Of a stretch of 64,000 nt of DNA, positions 23,974-32,994 are shown piece by piece (within the stretch, counting starts at the first letter, position 1; every line of letters begins with the position of its first letter). The stretch covers positions 150,377 through 214,376 of the forward strand of contig CAJUQR010000004.1 in the NCBI GenBank assembly GCA_910588185.1, written 5' to 3'. The DNA is from an uncultured Peptostreptococcaceae bacterium. GTDB taxonomy: Bacteria; Bacillota; Clostridia; Peptostreptococcales; Anaerovoracaceae. Both the position numbers and the translations under genes were made by a program. A model generated the notes under the pieces. It did not search any database. It worked only from the letters and a program-made list of their open reading frames with translations, and had not been told where the DNA came from.

Positions 23974-23992
23974 GGTCCGGCTATGCCGGGCC
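23974..23992 (+). terminator. Stem-loop after rubrerythrin, probable terminator
   Basis: An 8-bp GC-rich stem (GGTCCGGC/GCCGGGCC, one G-U) has a three-base loop. The tail is only moderately T-rich (TGTTAATTGAGTTTTT). Confidence 0.55.
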
Positions 23993-24023
23993 TGTTAATT
24001 GAGTTTTTACAAAGGAATAAAAT

Positions 24024-24719
24024 ATGGAACAGATAACAAAACGTCTAATGGAACTGCAAGATTTAAAATACAGGGACTTTCACAGCAAACTTATGCCTGG
24101 CATAGATAAAGAGCTTGTTATAGGGGTGAGAAGCCCTGATATAAAAAAACTTGCTAAAAATTTACTTAAAGAAGACAAAGATATGGTATTAGAGTTTATG
24201 CACAAGCTTCCGCATCGTTACTATGAAGAAAATAACCTTCACGGTGCGTTTATAGGTTTGATTGCAAAAACGCCCTGCGAAGCTCTAAAAATGATAGATG
24301 AATTTTTGCCTTATGTGGATAATTGGGCAACTTGTGACACTCTTCCGCCAAAGATATTTAAGAAAGATTTAAACCTTATTAGGGCGCATGTGATGCCTTG
24401 GCTTTACAGCAGCGAAACATATAGAGTGAGATTTGCCATAGTTACAATGCTCGGATATCTGCTTGAAGATGAGTTTGATGCCTGCGACCTTTATATCCTT
24501 GCAAAAATAAATACTGAGGAGTATTATATCAACATGGCTATAGCGTGGTACTATAGTTTTGCTTTGATTAAACAGTATGAAGATACCATAAAAGTATTTG
24601 AAGAAAAGATACTAGGTACATGGGTACATAACAAAGCTATTCAAAAAGCAATAGAAAGTTATAGAATTACATCAGAGCAAAAGGAATATTTGAGAACATT
24701 AAAAATAAAAAAATGTTAG
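24024..24719 (+). CDS. DNA alkylation repair protein (AlkD-like)
   Basis: A 231-residue all-helical HEAT-like repeat protein of the AlkC/AlkD superfamily, whose studied members are DNA glycosylases removing alkylated purines. Family blocks are KYRDFHSKLMPG, VIGVRSPDIKKLAK, YVDNWATCDTLPPKIF and the TYRVRFAIVTML segment. It lacks the full AlkD N-terminus, as many clostridial members do, so activity is inferred. AAAGGA precedes the ATG; the acyl-ACP thioesterase gene follows at 17 bp. Confidence 0.85.
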   Translation: MEQITKRLMELQDLKYRDFHSKLMPGIDKELVIGVRSPDIKKLAKNLLKEDKDMVLEFMHKLPHRYYEENNLHGAFIGLIAKTPCEALKMIDEFLPYVDNWATCDTLPPKIFKKDLNLIRAHVMPWLYSSETYRVRFAIVTMLGYLLEDEFDACDLYILAKINTEEYYINMAIAWYYSFALIKQYEDTIKVFEEKILGTWVHNKAIQKAIESYRITSEQKEYLRTLKIKKC

Positions 24720-24735
24720 AGCAAAGGAGATTAAA

Positions 24736-25476
24736 ATGAAAAATAAATATATTTGTGATTTTGAACTCAATACATATTGCTGTGACAGCAACAAGATTTT
24801 AAAGCCGTCTGGGGCGTTGCAGGCTTTGCAGGAAGCAGGACGCAAGCAGATGGCGGCTCAAAAACCTTCATATGAAGATATACTTGAAGATGGCAAAGCC
24901 CTTATGCTCAGCCGCCTTGATATGAAGATATATGATGAGGTTTATACGGGCGAAAATACTACGGTGAGTTCTTGGCCTTGTGAAAGCAGCAGGGCTACTT
25001 TTCTGAGAATGTATCAGATGATTAGAGATGATAAGATAGTTGCCGAAATTTCAAGTCAATGGGTTCTCGTAGAGTTTGAGACGAGACGTATACTTAAGGT
25101 TGAGGAAATAGATTTTTCTAATTATTATATGGGAGAGTACAGGGAACTAATACCTGAGAAATTTAGAATTTCTAAAGACATGCTATTTGAGAAAGTAGCA
25201 GAATTTGAAGTAATGTACAGCAATCTTGATTCCAATAAACATATGAATAACACTTATTATTTGGACATGTTGTGCAACTATATTCCTGAGCTTGCTGATG
25301 GAACTCACAGGGTGGAAACGGTACGCACTCATTATTCAAAGGAAGCTCCGCTGGGTGATAGATTGGCCATAATGAGGGTTAAAGAAGATAATGATAAATA
25401 TATATTCAAAACTATTAAAGCCAATGGAGAAGTTAATATAGAAGCTGAAATAGGAGTTGTACCTATTAAGGGTTAA
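24736..25476 (+). CDS. Acyl-ACP thioesterase
   Basis: This 246-residue double-hotdog enzyme would release fatty acids from acyl carrier protein. The first hotdog shows ALQEAGRKQM and LSRLDMKIYDEV; the second shows the catalytic Asn-His block NLDSNKHMNNTYYLDML. Length is typical of bacterial FatA-like thioesterases. It follows the AlkD-like gene by 16 bp with AAAGGAG, and a strong stem-loop follows. Confidence 0.88.
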   Translation: MKNKYICDFELNTYCCDSNKILKPSGALQALQEAGRKQMAAQKPSYEDILEDGKALMLSRLDMKIYDEVYTGENTTVSSWPCESSRATFLRMYQMIRDDKIVAEISSQWVLVEFETRRILKVEEIDFSNYYMGEYRELIPEKFRISKDMLFEKVAEFEVMYSNLDSNKHMNNTYYLDMLCNYIPELADGTHRVETVRTHYSKEAPLGDRLAIMRVKEDNDKYIFKTIKANGEVNIEAEIGVVPIKG

Positions 25477-25511
25477 CGTTAAAAAAGGCTATGAAAAAAA
25501 GTTATTAACAA

Positions 25512-25543
25512 AATAAGGGATGTGATATATCACATCCCTTATT
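25512..25543. terminator. Bidirectional terminator between converging genes
   Basis: A perfect palindrome with AATAAGGGATGTGATA as one arm, its complement as the other, and no unpaired loop bases in the duplex. The minus-strand side continues into TTGTTAATAACTTTTTT, which suits termination of the PepSY gene; the plus side lacks a T-run. Confidence 0.75.
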
Positions 25544-25569
25544 GAATATCGATTATTTGCTGTTTTTAT

Positions 25570-26415
25570 TTAATCATCATATTCATAATCAAATTCAAGA
25601 ATTTTTCCTGATACTGCATGGATAGTATATTCATATTCTATATTATCTTTAATGAACTCTATTTCATATACCATTATATCATCATCGTTTTCAAACTTAG
25701 CCTTTGATAAATATACCTCGTTAGCTGAAAAACCCGCATGGCTCAGTGCGAGACTCTTTGCTTTTTCAATGTTGATATATGAGTTGTTGTTTTCTTTCTG
25801 AGGATGCTGAGAAGCTTGCAGGGGTTCTATGCGCTTCTCATGAATAGCTCCAGTGTTTGCATTAATCTCATAATCATATTCGTTGTCAGCGGTATAAAAA
25901 TCGATTTCATATACAGCTATACCGTCATCGGTATCTAATTTTTGTTCTGTAAATGTTGCATTACTAGTTTTTACTTTAGCATCATCAAGCGCTTTGGATT
26001 TTGCAGCATCTATGCCAATATATTTATCTGTCTGTGTTGATGCTGAAGGTTGACTTTGCGTATTTTCTTGTGAGATATAATTGTTCACAATTGTTGCTTT
26101 ACGTGAAAGAACAGTTCCGTTAGATGCTTTGATTATATAATCATATTCAATGCCGTCAGATGTAAATTCTACCTCATATACAAAACTTCCTTTTTCAAAC
26201 TCAAATTCTGTAGTAGTAAATGTAGCATTTTCTTTGGATACGCCAGCATCGGACAAAGCTTTTTCCTGAGCAGAAACTGTTCCTATAGAATTGCTTTTAG
26301 CTATTTCTTCTGCCGCAAACGTAGTCATTGTTCCGGCAACTGCTAAACCGGCAGTAATGCAGACAATAGTTAATATTGTTTTTTTTGGTGTCGAAAATAA
26401 AGATTTCAGTTTCAT
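25570..26415 (-). CDS. Secreted or membrane-anchored protein with three PepSY domains
   Basis: A 281-residue protein with an N-terminal signal or anchor (about residues 10-30) and three tandem PepSY units of about 65-70 residues, each with a VYEVEF/VYEIDF/VYEIEF strand and a YDYxI or YEYTI strand. PepSY domains are linked to protease inhibition and envelope regulation. The ATG at 26415 is preferred over an upstream GTG because AAAGGAG sits eight bases before it. It lies directly downstream of a sensor kinase on the same strand, a common arrangement where a PepSY protein is part of the kinase regulon. Confidence 0.8.
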   Translation of the reverse strand: MKLKSLFSTPKKTILTIVCITAGLAVAGTMTTFAAEEIAKSNSIGTVSAQEKALSDAGVSKENATFTTTEFEFEKGSFVYEVEFTSDGIEYDYIIKASNGTVLSRKATIVNNYISQENTQSQPSASTQTDKYIGIDAAKSKALDDAKVKTSNATFTEQKLDTDDGIAVYEIDFYTADNEYDYEINANTGAIHEKRIEPLQASQHPQKENNNSYINIEKAKSLALSHAGFSANEVYLSKAKFENDDDIMVYEIEFIKDNIEYEYTIHAVSGKILEFDYEYDD

Positions 26416-26482
26416 AAAAAATACTCCTTTCACCTAGTGTATTTTTATTATAAGATACAAAGATGAAAGGAATATTAAAGCA

Positions 26483-27895
26483 TTAAATTTTTTCATGAAT
26501 TTTAAAAATAAATTTGCTCCCTTTACCAAGCTCACTTTCGACTGTGATATTACTTTTGTGTAATTGGGCAATTTCTTTTGCCATTGATAGTCCAAGACCA
26601 GTTCCTTGGATATTACGTGAAGAATCTGCTTGATAAAAGCGATTAAATATCTTATCTATCTGCTCCTGTGTCATCCCAATTCCATCATCAGATACAATAA
26701 GCAATGCCATTTTATCATGTCGCTTGAGTTTTACATTTATATGTCCATTTTCATTGCCATATCTATAAGCGTTGCTTATAAGATTGATAATTAAGCGACT
26801 TAGCAATTCTTGATTACCGTTGACAATGATATCGTTTTCTACTTCACAGATAAGTGTAATGTTCTTTTCATGGAGCATTGCAAGATCTTCGCATATTGAC
26901 GCAGTAAGAGTGGAAAAGTTTAATGGTTCTATTTGGTAAAATTCAGCCTTTGTTTCAAGGCGAGTAAAATTCAGCATATCTTCTATTATCTTGGACATTT
27001 TTTTACTTTGGCGTGAAATTACTCCCAGTGCTTCCTTATATTCTTCTAAACTTTTGTTTCCGTCTAACGTATATTCACACTGAGCTCGTATAACACTTAT
27101 AGGGGTACGCAGTTCATGGGAGACATCCGAAGTAAACTGTGCTTCTGTTTCAAAGGACTGTTCAAGTCTGTCAAACATTTCATCAAATGTGTTGGCCAGC
27201 ATGTGGAGTTCATCATTTCCAGATTCTATAGCAATTCGTTTTTTTAGGTCTCGCCCGCTGTAAATTTTTGTGGCTGTTTCAGTAATATATTTGATAGGTC
27301 TTAAAACACGACCAGCAATTATATATCCTCCTAAAACAGCAAAAATTAATAATAGAGGCATTCCAATTAAAGAAAGAACTGCAACAGAAGATAGCTTGTC
27401 ATCTTCTTGATGCTTAGGAACTGTCCCACGCAGCCATAATCCATCAAGACCTTTATTTGTAAGTTTTCGGTCAAAAACAAAGTATTCTATTCCTTTTACA
27501 GATATCGACTGAAGATGTCCGTCTGTTAATTGCATATAGGAAGATAGGGCAGGGACCGGGCTTTTTCCATAGAGAAGCTCTCCTTTATCAGTATAAAGTG
27601 CTGTAGCAATTCCATTTACTTCATCTAAAAAATCATCGTCTATTTCTAGAGCCCCTTCATTATAAGGTATATATAGGTCGGTGTCGTCGTCATTCATAAC
27701 TTCATCGATTGTATTGAAATATTCCACCTCATCAACATTATCTTCTACAAGTTTTATTAAATTATCACTTACCATTCGATGTACGACCGTGCTGCTTACA
27801 TATAGAATAACCAAAAATGTCAGTACTACCATAATAGACAGTGCAGCTGAAAACCAAAGGGTGATTTTCGTGCGAACAGATAATCCTTTTTTCAT
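26483..27895 (-). CDS. Sensor histidine kinase
   Basis: This protein of about 470 residues has an N-terminal membrane segment, an extracellular sensor of about 130 residues, a second membrane segment, HAMP, HisKA with SHELRTPISVIRAQ (phospho-His in SHE), and a HATPase domain with NLISNAYRYG, DDGIGM and GTGLGLSMAKEI. The start is set at the ATG whose first bases form ATGA with the response-regulator stop; an upstream in-frame codon would give a 31-base overlap. It partners the regulator encoded just before it. Confidence 0.9.
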   Translation of the reverse strand: MKKGLSVRTKITLWFSAALSIMVVLTFLVILYVSSTVVHRMVSDNLIKLVEDNVDEVEYFNTIDEVMNDDDTDLYIPYNEGALEIDDDFLDEVNGIATALYTDKGELLYGKSPVPALSSYMQLTDGHLQSISVKGIEYFVFDRKLTNKGLDGLWLRGTVPKHQEDDKLSSVAVLSLIGMPLLLIFAVLGGYIIAGRVLRPIKYITETATKIYSGRDLKKRIAIESGNDELHMLANTFDEMFDRLEQSFETEAQFTSDVSHELRTPISVIRAQCEYTLDGNKSLEEYKEALGVISRQSKKMSKIIEDMLNFTRLETKAEFYQIEPLNFSTLTASICEDLAMLHEKNITLICEVENDIIVNGNQELLSRLIINLISNAYRYGNENGHINVKLKRHDKMALLIVSDDGIGMTQEQIDKIFNRFYQADSSRNIQGTGLGLSMAKEIAQLHKSNITVESELGKGSKFIFKIHEKI

Positions 27896-28566
27896 ATATT
27901 CTCCCGAAGTACGTATCCACAACCCCTTATAGTATGTATAAGTTTATTATCATAGTTGTCATCAATTTTTTTTCTCAGATATCTAATATATACATCGACA
28001 ACATTAGTGCCGCCTTCGTATTCAAAATTCCATATATGATTTTCTATTTTTTCTCTGGATAAGACAATACCTTTGTTGTGCATTAGATATTCCAAAATTG
28101 CATATTCTTTGGCAGACAGTTTAATAATTTGACTGCCACGCTGTACAGTATGGGCAGCACAGTCCATTGTTAAATCAGCTATAGATAATATACTGTTTGT
28201 TATTTTAAACGTATTACGTGTTATTGCACGTAATCGTGCTGTTAACTCATCAAAAGAAAAAGGCTTAATAAGATAATCGTTAGCACCGCTATCAAGACCT
28301 TTCACTCGATCGGTTACCGAATCTCGTGCTGTAAGAAATATTACAGGAAAATCTTTTCCGGATTGCCGCAGCTGGCGCAAAACTTCAAATCCGTCTATTT
28401 TTGGCATCATTACATCTAGAATTACAGCATCATAGTCTGCAGTAAAGAGAAAATCCAAGGCCTCCTCACCATTGAAACAACTGTCTACACTATATCCGTC
28501 AGAAGTGAGTTTTTTTGTTATAATGTTATTGAGATCATGTTCATCTTCTGCCAGTAAAATACGCAT
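27892..28566 (-). CDS. OmpR-family response regulator
   Basis: This 224-residue regulator has a receiver domain with the acidic pocket AEDEHD, the phospho-acceptor in AVILDVMMPKIDGF and Lys in LIKPFSFDEL. It is followed by a winged-helix DNA-binding domain (EYAILEYLMHNKGIVLSREKI, YIRYLRKKID, TIRGCGYVL). The ATG at 28566 is preferred, eight bases after AGGAGG; a GTG three codons upstream overlaps that site. It may regulate the ABC exporter upstream and the PepSY gene downstream. Confidence 0.92.
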   Translation of the reverse strand: MRILLAEDEHDLNNIITKKLTSDGYSVDSCFNGEEALDFLFTADYDAVILDVMMPKIDGFEVLRQLRQSGKDFPVIFLTARDSVTDRVKGLDSGANDYLIKPFSFDELTARLRAITRNTFKITNSILSIADLTMDCAAHTVQRGSQIIKLSAKEYAILEYLMHNKGIVLSREKIENHIWNFEYEGGTNVVDVYIRYLRKKIDDNYDNKLIHTIRGCGYVLRENI

Positions 28567-28637
28567 TGTATGCACCTCCTTTTATCTAAGGATAACAGGC
28601 AAAGATTAAATTTATATTAAATCTATTTTATTTGTGA

Positions 28638-31577
28638 TTATTCTATTGATTTAAGAGATTCCGTCATGCTGATTTTATTTATCTTGTAGTACATGACAAA
28701 GTTTACAATTGCGGCGAACGCAAATGTGCCTAAAACACCGATTATATAGCTTGAAGGTTCAATATGAACATCAAAACTGAGCAAATCTATTTTGACTCTG
28801 CTCATCACAAAAGCATGAAGGGCAGTGCCCAGAGGTAGCCCTACAAGGGCAGAAATAGCTGTTAGAACGATGTTTTCACGGAAAACGTATGAAGATGTCT
28901 CCGAAGGATAAAATCCAAGAACTTTGATTGTAGCGATTTCTCTGATTCTTTCAGTAATATTTATATTGGTCAGGTTATATAAAACTATGAAAGCAAGAGC
29001 ACCGGCGCATAATACTATGAGAGCCACTATATAGTCAAGACTTGTCATCATATTATCTATGCGGTCTTTAAAATCTTGAGTTACAGATACCGAGGACACA
29101 TGTTTTGCATCCATGAGTTTTGAACCTATTTCGTGGGCAGTGCCTGGCTGTTCTGATTTGCCATAGTCTGCCAGAACATAGGCAGAGTTAATTTCCGTGT
29201 ATCCGTATATATCATTGTATGTTTCATCGTTTATATATAGATAGTTATAGACATAATTATCACAGAGACCTGTTATTTTGACAGTTATTTCTTTTTGATT
29301 GCTGTCATAAACAGATAGTGAATCACCTGGCTTTATATTTAAGGTTTCAGCCAGATTTGTGTTTATAATGCCTTCACCTTTTTTTGGATATTCAAGTTTT
29401 CCTTCATCATTATGAAAATCAATAAAATCTGATATATCATTGTCTTTATCACATACGACAAGGTTTACGGATTTAATTGTGCCATTGCTACGGGCGTCTA
29501 CGGTGCCTGTATATAAGAATAATGCTGAGTCTATTATATCTTTGTTTTCTTCTTCAAATTCTTTTATATCTTGAGACGACATTGATTTGTTAAATGTGAC
29601 AGAGTAGTCTACATGATATATTTCGTCGTATTGAATTGATACAACATTTTCTATGGAATCTTTAACGCCAAGGCCTGTGACAAGCAATGCAGTGCAGCCG
29701 CATATGCCAATGACCATCATAAAAAATCTTTTCTTATATCTAAAAATATTTCTTGCAGATACCTTATGCAAAAATTTCAATTTATCCCAAATGAAAGGCA
29801 ATCTTTCAAGAAAAATCCTTTTTCCGGCAGCCGGAGCCTTTGGTCTTATAAGCTCTGCCGGAACTTGTGAAAGTTCGTGATAACATGAATAAATGGTGGT
29901 ACCCACTGCACAAAGTATGGCTGCTAACAGTGCAAGCCCTCCTGTAAGCCAATCAAATACAAATATTACGTCAGAAAAACCGTATAACATACCATAAGCT
30001 TCCCATATGACATATGTGAATAAGTATGTTCCTCCGAAAAAGCCGCCTATACCGCCTATTATCGCTGAGCTTGATGAGTAAAATATATATTTTGAAAGAA
30101 TTTGGCTTCTGCTGTATCCGAGAGCTTTAAGCACGCCTATTTGCGTACGTTGTTCATCTATCATGCGGCTCATGGTGGTCATGCATACTAAAGCGGCAAC
30201 TAAGAAGAAAAATACAGGAAACACTTTGGCGATTCCTTCTACAATGCTGGTATCGTTTTCAAAACACACATATCCTATATTGGTATTCCTGTCAAGAACA
30301 TAGTCATCCGGATGCTCTATTTTGTCTATTTCGATTTGAGCATCGTTGAGTTTTGTTTTTGCTTTTTCTATTTCTGTACGGCCTTTTTCAACCTCTATAT
30401 AGCCGTTCTGAAGCTTTACTTCTCCGTCTTCAACTTGTTTTAAACCTGAGTTTATATCTGCTTGGCTTGTTGTTAGCTGGATTTTGGAACGTTCAAGTTC
30501 TTGCCATGCTGTTTCAAACTCAGCATCAGCCTGTCTTTTTTGATATTCATATTGTTCAGGAGTTATTAGTTGTAGTTGATAGGCAGTTTCAAGCTGGCTG
30601 TAGACCTCCGCTTTTTTTGATTCGTATTGACTGACGCCTATTTCGTAATCTTTAAACCCTTGATCAATTTTTGCCTGTGCGTCTGAGAGCTCTTTTCTTG
30701 TGTTTTCTAATTTTGTTTTAGAATCAATGAGGTTTTTTTCTGCTTTTGCAAGATCTGATTCGGAGTTTTTAAGTTTTAATGCTGCTTCATCAACTTCTGA
30801 TTGAGCTTCATCTATTATCTTGTTATATCTTCTTTCGGAGCATTTTGCCAATGCTTCTTCTAACGGTAATTTACTGTCTTCACAGGATTCCTTATATTCA
30901 TCACTGAATATAAATGCAGAAGTGTTAAGCTTTACATATATTTCTGTGTAGATTTCAGAATCCCATCCGTTTTCAGGAATGAGCAAAAAACAGTCTATTT
31001 TGCCGTTCCCTATTGAGGAAGAACCACGCTCAAAATTCATATACAGGGGGCTGTCTGCAATACCGGTTATAGTGTATGTGTCATAGACAAGCATATCTGA
31101 AGCTTCTTTTTTATTAGAAGAGCTGATTTTGATTTTTTTACCTATATCTTCTTTAGTAAAATATTGAGCGTCTGCGAGACATTCATCAGCTGAAACAGGC
31201 ATTTTACCGGACTTTAAAGAGGGTGTATTGATGTTTTTAGATATGGTATGGAATTTCGATACGATTTCGCCGGAATTTTCTTCGTCTATGCTTACCAGCA
31301 AATCTGCCGAATATGAGCCCTCAGCTGTCTTTACATTGTTTACCTTTTGGATTTCTGATACGTCTTCGGATTCCAGACCAAGAGTTGACATCAGCTGGAA
31401 ATCAAATAAATTGTGTTCAGCAAGATAGGTGTTACCTGTCTCAAGGAAAGCAGCTTTGCAGACTTTCAGGCCTGAAAAAAAGCCTACTCCCAAAGCTACG
31501 ATGGCTAAAATGGCAAACCATCTGCCAAAACTGCCTTTTATTTCTCTAAAGGTGGATTTAATCATTGTGTTTTTCAT
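28638..31577 (-). CDS. FtsX-like ABC transporter permease with coiled-coil domain
   Basis: This 979-residue membrane protein has an N-terminal transmembrane helix, a periplasmic-type extracellular domain interrupted by a long heptad-rich coiled coil (about 245-430, many Glu/Lys/Ala), then two FtsX/MacB-type four-helix permease sets. Such large permeases act with an ATPase in lipoprotein/peptide handling or bacteriocin-type resistance rather than in classic import. It starts 15 bp after the ATPase gene. AGGGAGG lies before the ATG; a second ATG four codons in is possible. Confidence 0.88.
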   Translation of the reverse strand: MKNTMIKSTFREIKGSFGRWFAILAIVALGVGFFSGLKVCKAAFLETGNTYLAEHNLFDFQLMSTLGLESEDVSEIQKVNNVKTAEGSYSADLLVSIDEENSGEIVSKFHTISKNINTPSLKSGKMPVSADECLADAQYFTKEDIGKKIKISSSNKKEASDMLVYDTYTITGIADSPLYMNFERGSSSIGNGKIDCFLLIPENGWDSEIYTEIYVKLNTSAFIFSDEYKESCEDSKLPLEEALAKCSERRYNKIIDEAQSEVDEAALKLKNSESDLAKAEKNLIDSKTKLENTRKELSDAQAKIDQGFKDYEIGVSQYESKKAEVYSQLETAYQLQLITPEQYEYQKRQADAEFETAWQELERSKIQLTTSQADINSGLKQVEDGEVKLQNGYIEVEKGRTEIEKAKTKLNDAQIEIDKIEHPDDYVLDRNTNIGYVCFENDTSIVEGIAKVFPVFFFLVAALVCMTTMSRMIDEQRTQIGVLKALGYSRSQILSKYIFYSSSSAIIGGIGGFFGGTYLFTYVIWEAYGMLYGFSDVIFVFDWLTGGLALLAAILCAVGTTIYSCYHELSQVPAELIRPKAPAAGKRIFLERLPFIWDKLKFLHKVSARNIFRYKKRFFMMVIGICGCTALLVTGLGVKDSIENVVSIQYDEIYHVDYSVTFNKSMSSQDIKEFEEENKDIIDSALFLYTGTVDARSNGTIKSVNLVVCDKDNDISDFIDFHNDEGKLEYPKKGEGIINTNLAETLNIKPGDSLSVYDSNQKEITVKITGLCDNYVYNYLYINDETYNDIYGYTEINSAYVLADYGKSEQPGTAHEIGSKLMDAKHVSSVSVTQDFKDRIDNMMTSLDYIVALIVLCAGALAFIVLYNLTNINITERIREIATIKVLGFYPSETSSYVFRENIVLTAISALVGLPLGTALHAFVMSRVKIDLLSFDVHIEPSSYIIGVLGTFAFAAIVNFVMYYKINKISMTESLKSIE

Positions 31578-31592
31578 TGACCCTGCCTCCCT

Positions 31593-32297
31593 TTACCATT
31601 CAATTTGATCTATAGGAAGAGGTGTCTTATTTATTTCTACTGAATCAACAGTACCGTTTTTTACATGAATGATTCTATCAGCCATAGGTGCAATAGCAAG
31701 ATTGTGAGTTATTATTATTACTGTCATGTTTGTTTGACGTGCTGTATCTTGAAGAAGCTTTAGAATTGCTTTGCCTGTGTTATAGTCCAGAGCTCCTGTA
31801 GGTTCGTCGCAAAGAAGTAATTTAGGATTTTTGGCCAGGGCTCTGGCTATAGCAACCCTTTGCTGTTCTCCGCCTGAAAGTTGAGAAGGAAAGTTGTTCA
31901 ACCTATGTTCAAGGCCTACTTGCTTTAGGGCTTCCTTGGAATCCATAGGAGTTTTACATATCTGAGTAGCCAAAGATACATTTTCAACAGCAGTGAGGTT
32001 TTGAACCAAGTTGTAAAATTGGAATACAAAGCCTATGTCGTACCTTCTGTAAGAAGTAAGCTGTTTTTGAGTGTAGCTGGATATTTCATTGTCGTCGAGC
32101 CATACTTTACCTGATGTAAGAGTATCCATACCTCCAAGTATATTAAGAAGTGTTGTTTTTCCTGCGCCTGAAGGTCCAACTATTACGCATATTTCACCTT
32201 TGTTTATTTCAAAGGTAGCATCTCTAAGTGCCTCAATATCAACCTCTCCCATATGATAGACTTTTTTTACATTTTCAAATTTCACAAAAGATTCCAT
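31593..32297 (-). CDS. ABC transporter ATPase (MacB/LolD-like)
   Basis: This ATPase of about 234 residues has Walker A GPSGAGKTT, signature LSGGEQQRVAIARAL, Walker B LLLCDEPTGALD and an H-loop in IIITHN. It pairs with the large FtsX-like permease immediately downstream. The ATG at 32297 follows GAGGAGG; the longer frame starting at a GTG has no ribosome site. It is first of five minus-strand genes (ATPase, permease, regulator, kinase, PepSY). Confidence 0.92.
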   Translation of the reverse strand: MESFVKFENVKKVYHMGEVDIEALRDATFEINKGEICVIVGPSGAGKTTLLNILGGMDTLTSGKVWLDDNEISSYTQKQLTSYRRYDIGFVFQFYNLVQNLTAVENVSLATQICKTPMDSKEALKQVGLEHRLNNFPSQLSGGEQQRVAIARALAKNPKLLLCDEPTGALDYNTGKAILKLLQDTARQTNMTVIIITHNLAIAPMADRIIHVKNGTVDSVEINKTPLPIDQIEW

Positions 32298-32398
32298 TAG
32301 CTGCCTCCTCGTTTTCACTTATATAAAGTATAACATACTTATAATCGTTAAAAAAAGAGTAAAGGTCGTCCAAAAAGTGAAAAAATTACAATGATACT

Positions 32399-32426
32399 TT
32401 GCTTTTTTTATAAAATATGATAAAAT
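32399..32426 (+). promoter_or_regulatory. Possible promoter of the small membrane protein gene
   Basis: TTGCTT (32399-32404), 16 bases, TAAAAT (32421-32426), 29 bases before the ATG. AT-rich surroundings make alternatives possible. Confidence 0.4.
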
Positions 32427-32455
32427 TGACAATAATGTAGCAAGAGGTCAAGCTT

Positions 32456-32671
32456 ATGAAGCAGTTTTTAGAAGAAAAATTAAACATAGTACATGATGGA
32501 GTAGTTCATGTAAACGAGCTTATTGCGATGGCTATAGTAGTGGTCTTACTGCTGCTTATTGTTTTAGCCATCCGAGATTCAGTTAAAAAGCGAAAAAATA
32601 AAGAGACAACTATATTTAGTCATAGAAAGAACAAGTATAAGAGCAGATTAGGTAAAAAAAATAAATATTAA
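32456..32671 (+). CDS. Small single-pass membrane protein of unknown function
   Basis: A 71-residue protein with a soluble N-terminal region, one strongly hydrophobic helix (about 23-41, rich in Val, Leu and Ile) and a highly basic C-terminal tail (about 43-71). Charge distribution predicts the tail in the cytoplasm. AGAGG lies upstream of the ATG, with a promoter-like sequence before and a strong terminator after, so it looks like a real one-gene unit. No family was recognised. It is divergent from the ABC/two-component cluster. Confidence 0.6.
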   Translation: MKQFLEEKLNIVHDGVVHVNELIAMAIVVVLLLLIVLAIRDSVKKRKNKETTIFSHRKNKYKSRLGKKNKY

Positions 32672-32694
32672 AAAGTATAGAGTTTGAGATTAAG

Positions 32695-32727
32695 ACCAAA
32701 TCCTGTGTTAACAGGGTTTGGTTTTTT
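32695..32727 (+). terminator. Rho-independent terminator
   Basis: A 12-bp stem (ACCAAATCCTGT/ACAGGGTTTGGT, one G-U) with a four-base loop is followed by a T-run. It ends the small membrane protein gene. Confidence 0.9.
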
Positions 32728-32784
32728 AGTAGTCGAAAGTTTGTTTTTAAAGCACTTGATTGAAAAATTTTTAAAATTTTTTGT

Positions 32785-32898
32785 AAAAAGTCAACAAAAC
32801 GTGTTTTTTGATACAATTTTTGTATTATGATAAGCGATATGTTGAAAAAGGTGGAAGATTTCATTATATTTTGTCAACAATATGGAAGATTTGTTGAC
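32785..32898. repeat. Cluster of GTCAACAA/TTGTTGAC motifs
   Basis: GTCAACAA occurs at 32790-32797 and 32873-32880, and its complement at 32891-32898. The last two form an inverted repeat with a 10-base spacer, an operator-like layout. The first sits in a 15-base sequence (32785-32799) found inverted at 2994-3008. This part of the gap between 32671 and 32995 contains no supported gene. Confidence 0.4.
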
Positions 32899-32923
32899 TT
32901 TTTTATTGTGTTTAATCATAAAA

Positions 32924-32990
32924 TGTCAAAGAGGCTGCTAACGGCAGCCTCTTTGACAAATATGTAACCCCGCGTATGCGGGGTTTGTTT
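32924..32990. terminator. Tandem stem-loops downstream of the Cys-rich gene
   Basis: The first is a perfect 15-bp stem (32924-32938/32944-32958) with a five-base loop. The second is AACCCCGC/GCGGGGTT (32966-32973/32978-32985). The second is T-rich on the plus side; the first has a weak T-rich tail on the minus side. They lie just past the stop of the minus-strand gene and probably terminate it. Confidence 0.6.
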
Positions 32991-32994
32991 TTAT

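Noticed and set aside
32827..32967. 46-codon open frame starting MISDMLKK
   Set aside because: No ribosome site; its 3' part runs through a perfect 15-bp stem-loop and its middle through the GTCAACAA repeats, which explain the sequence better.
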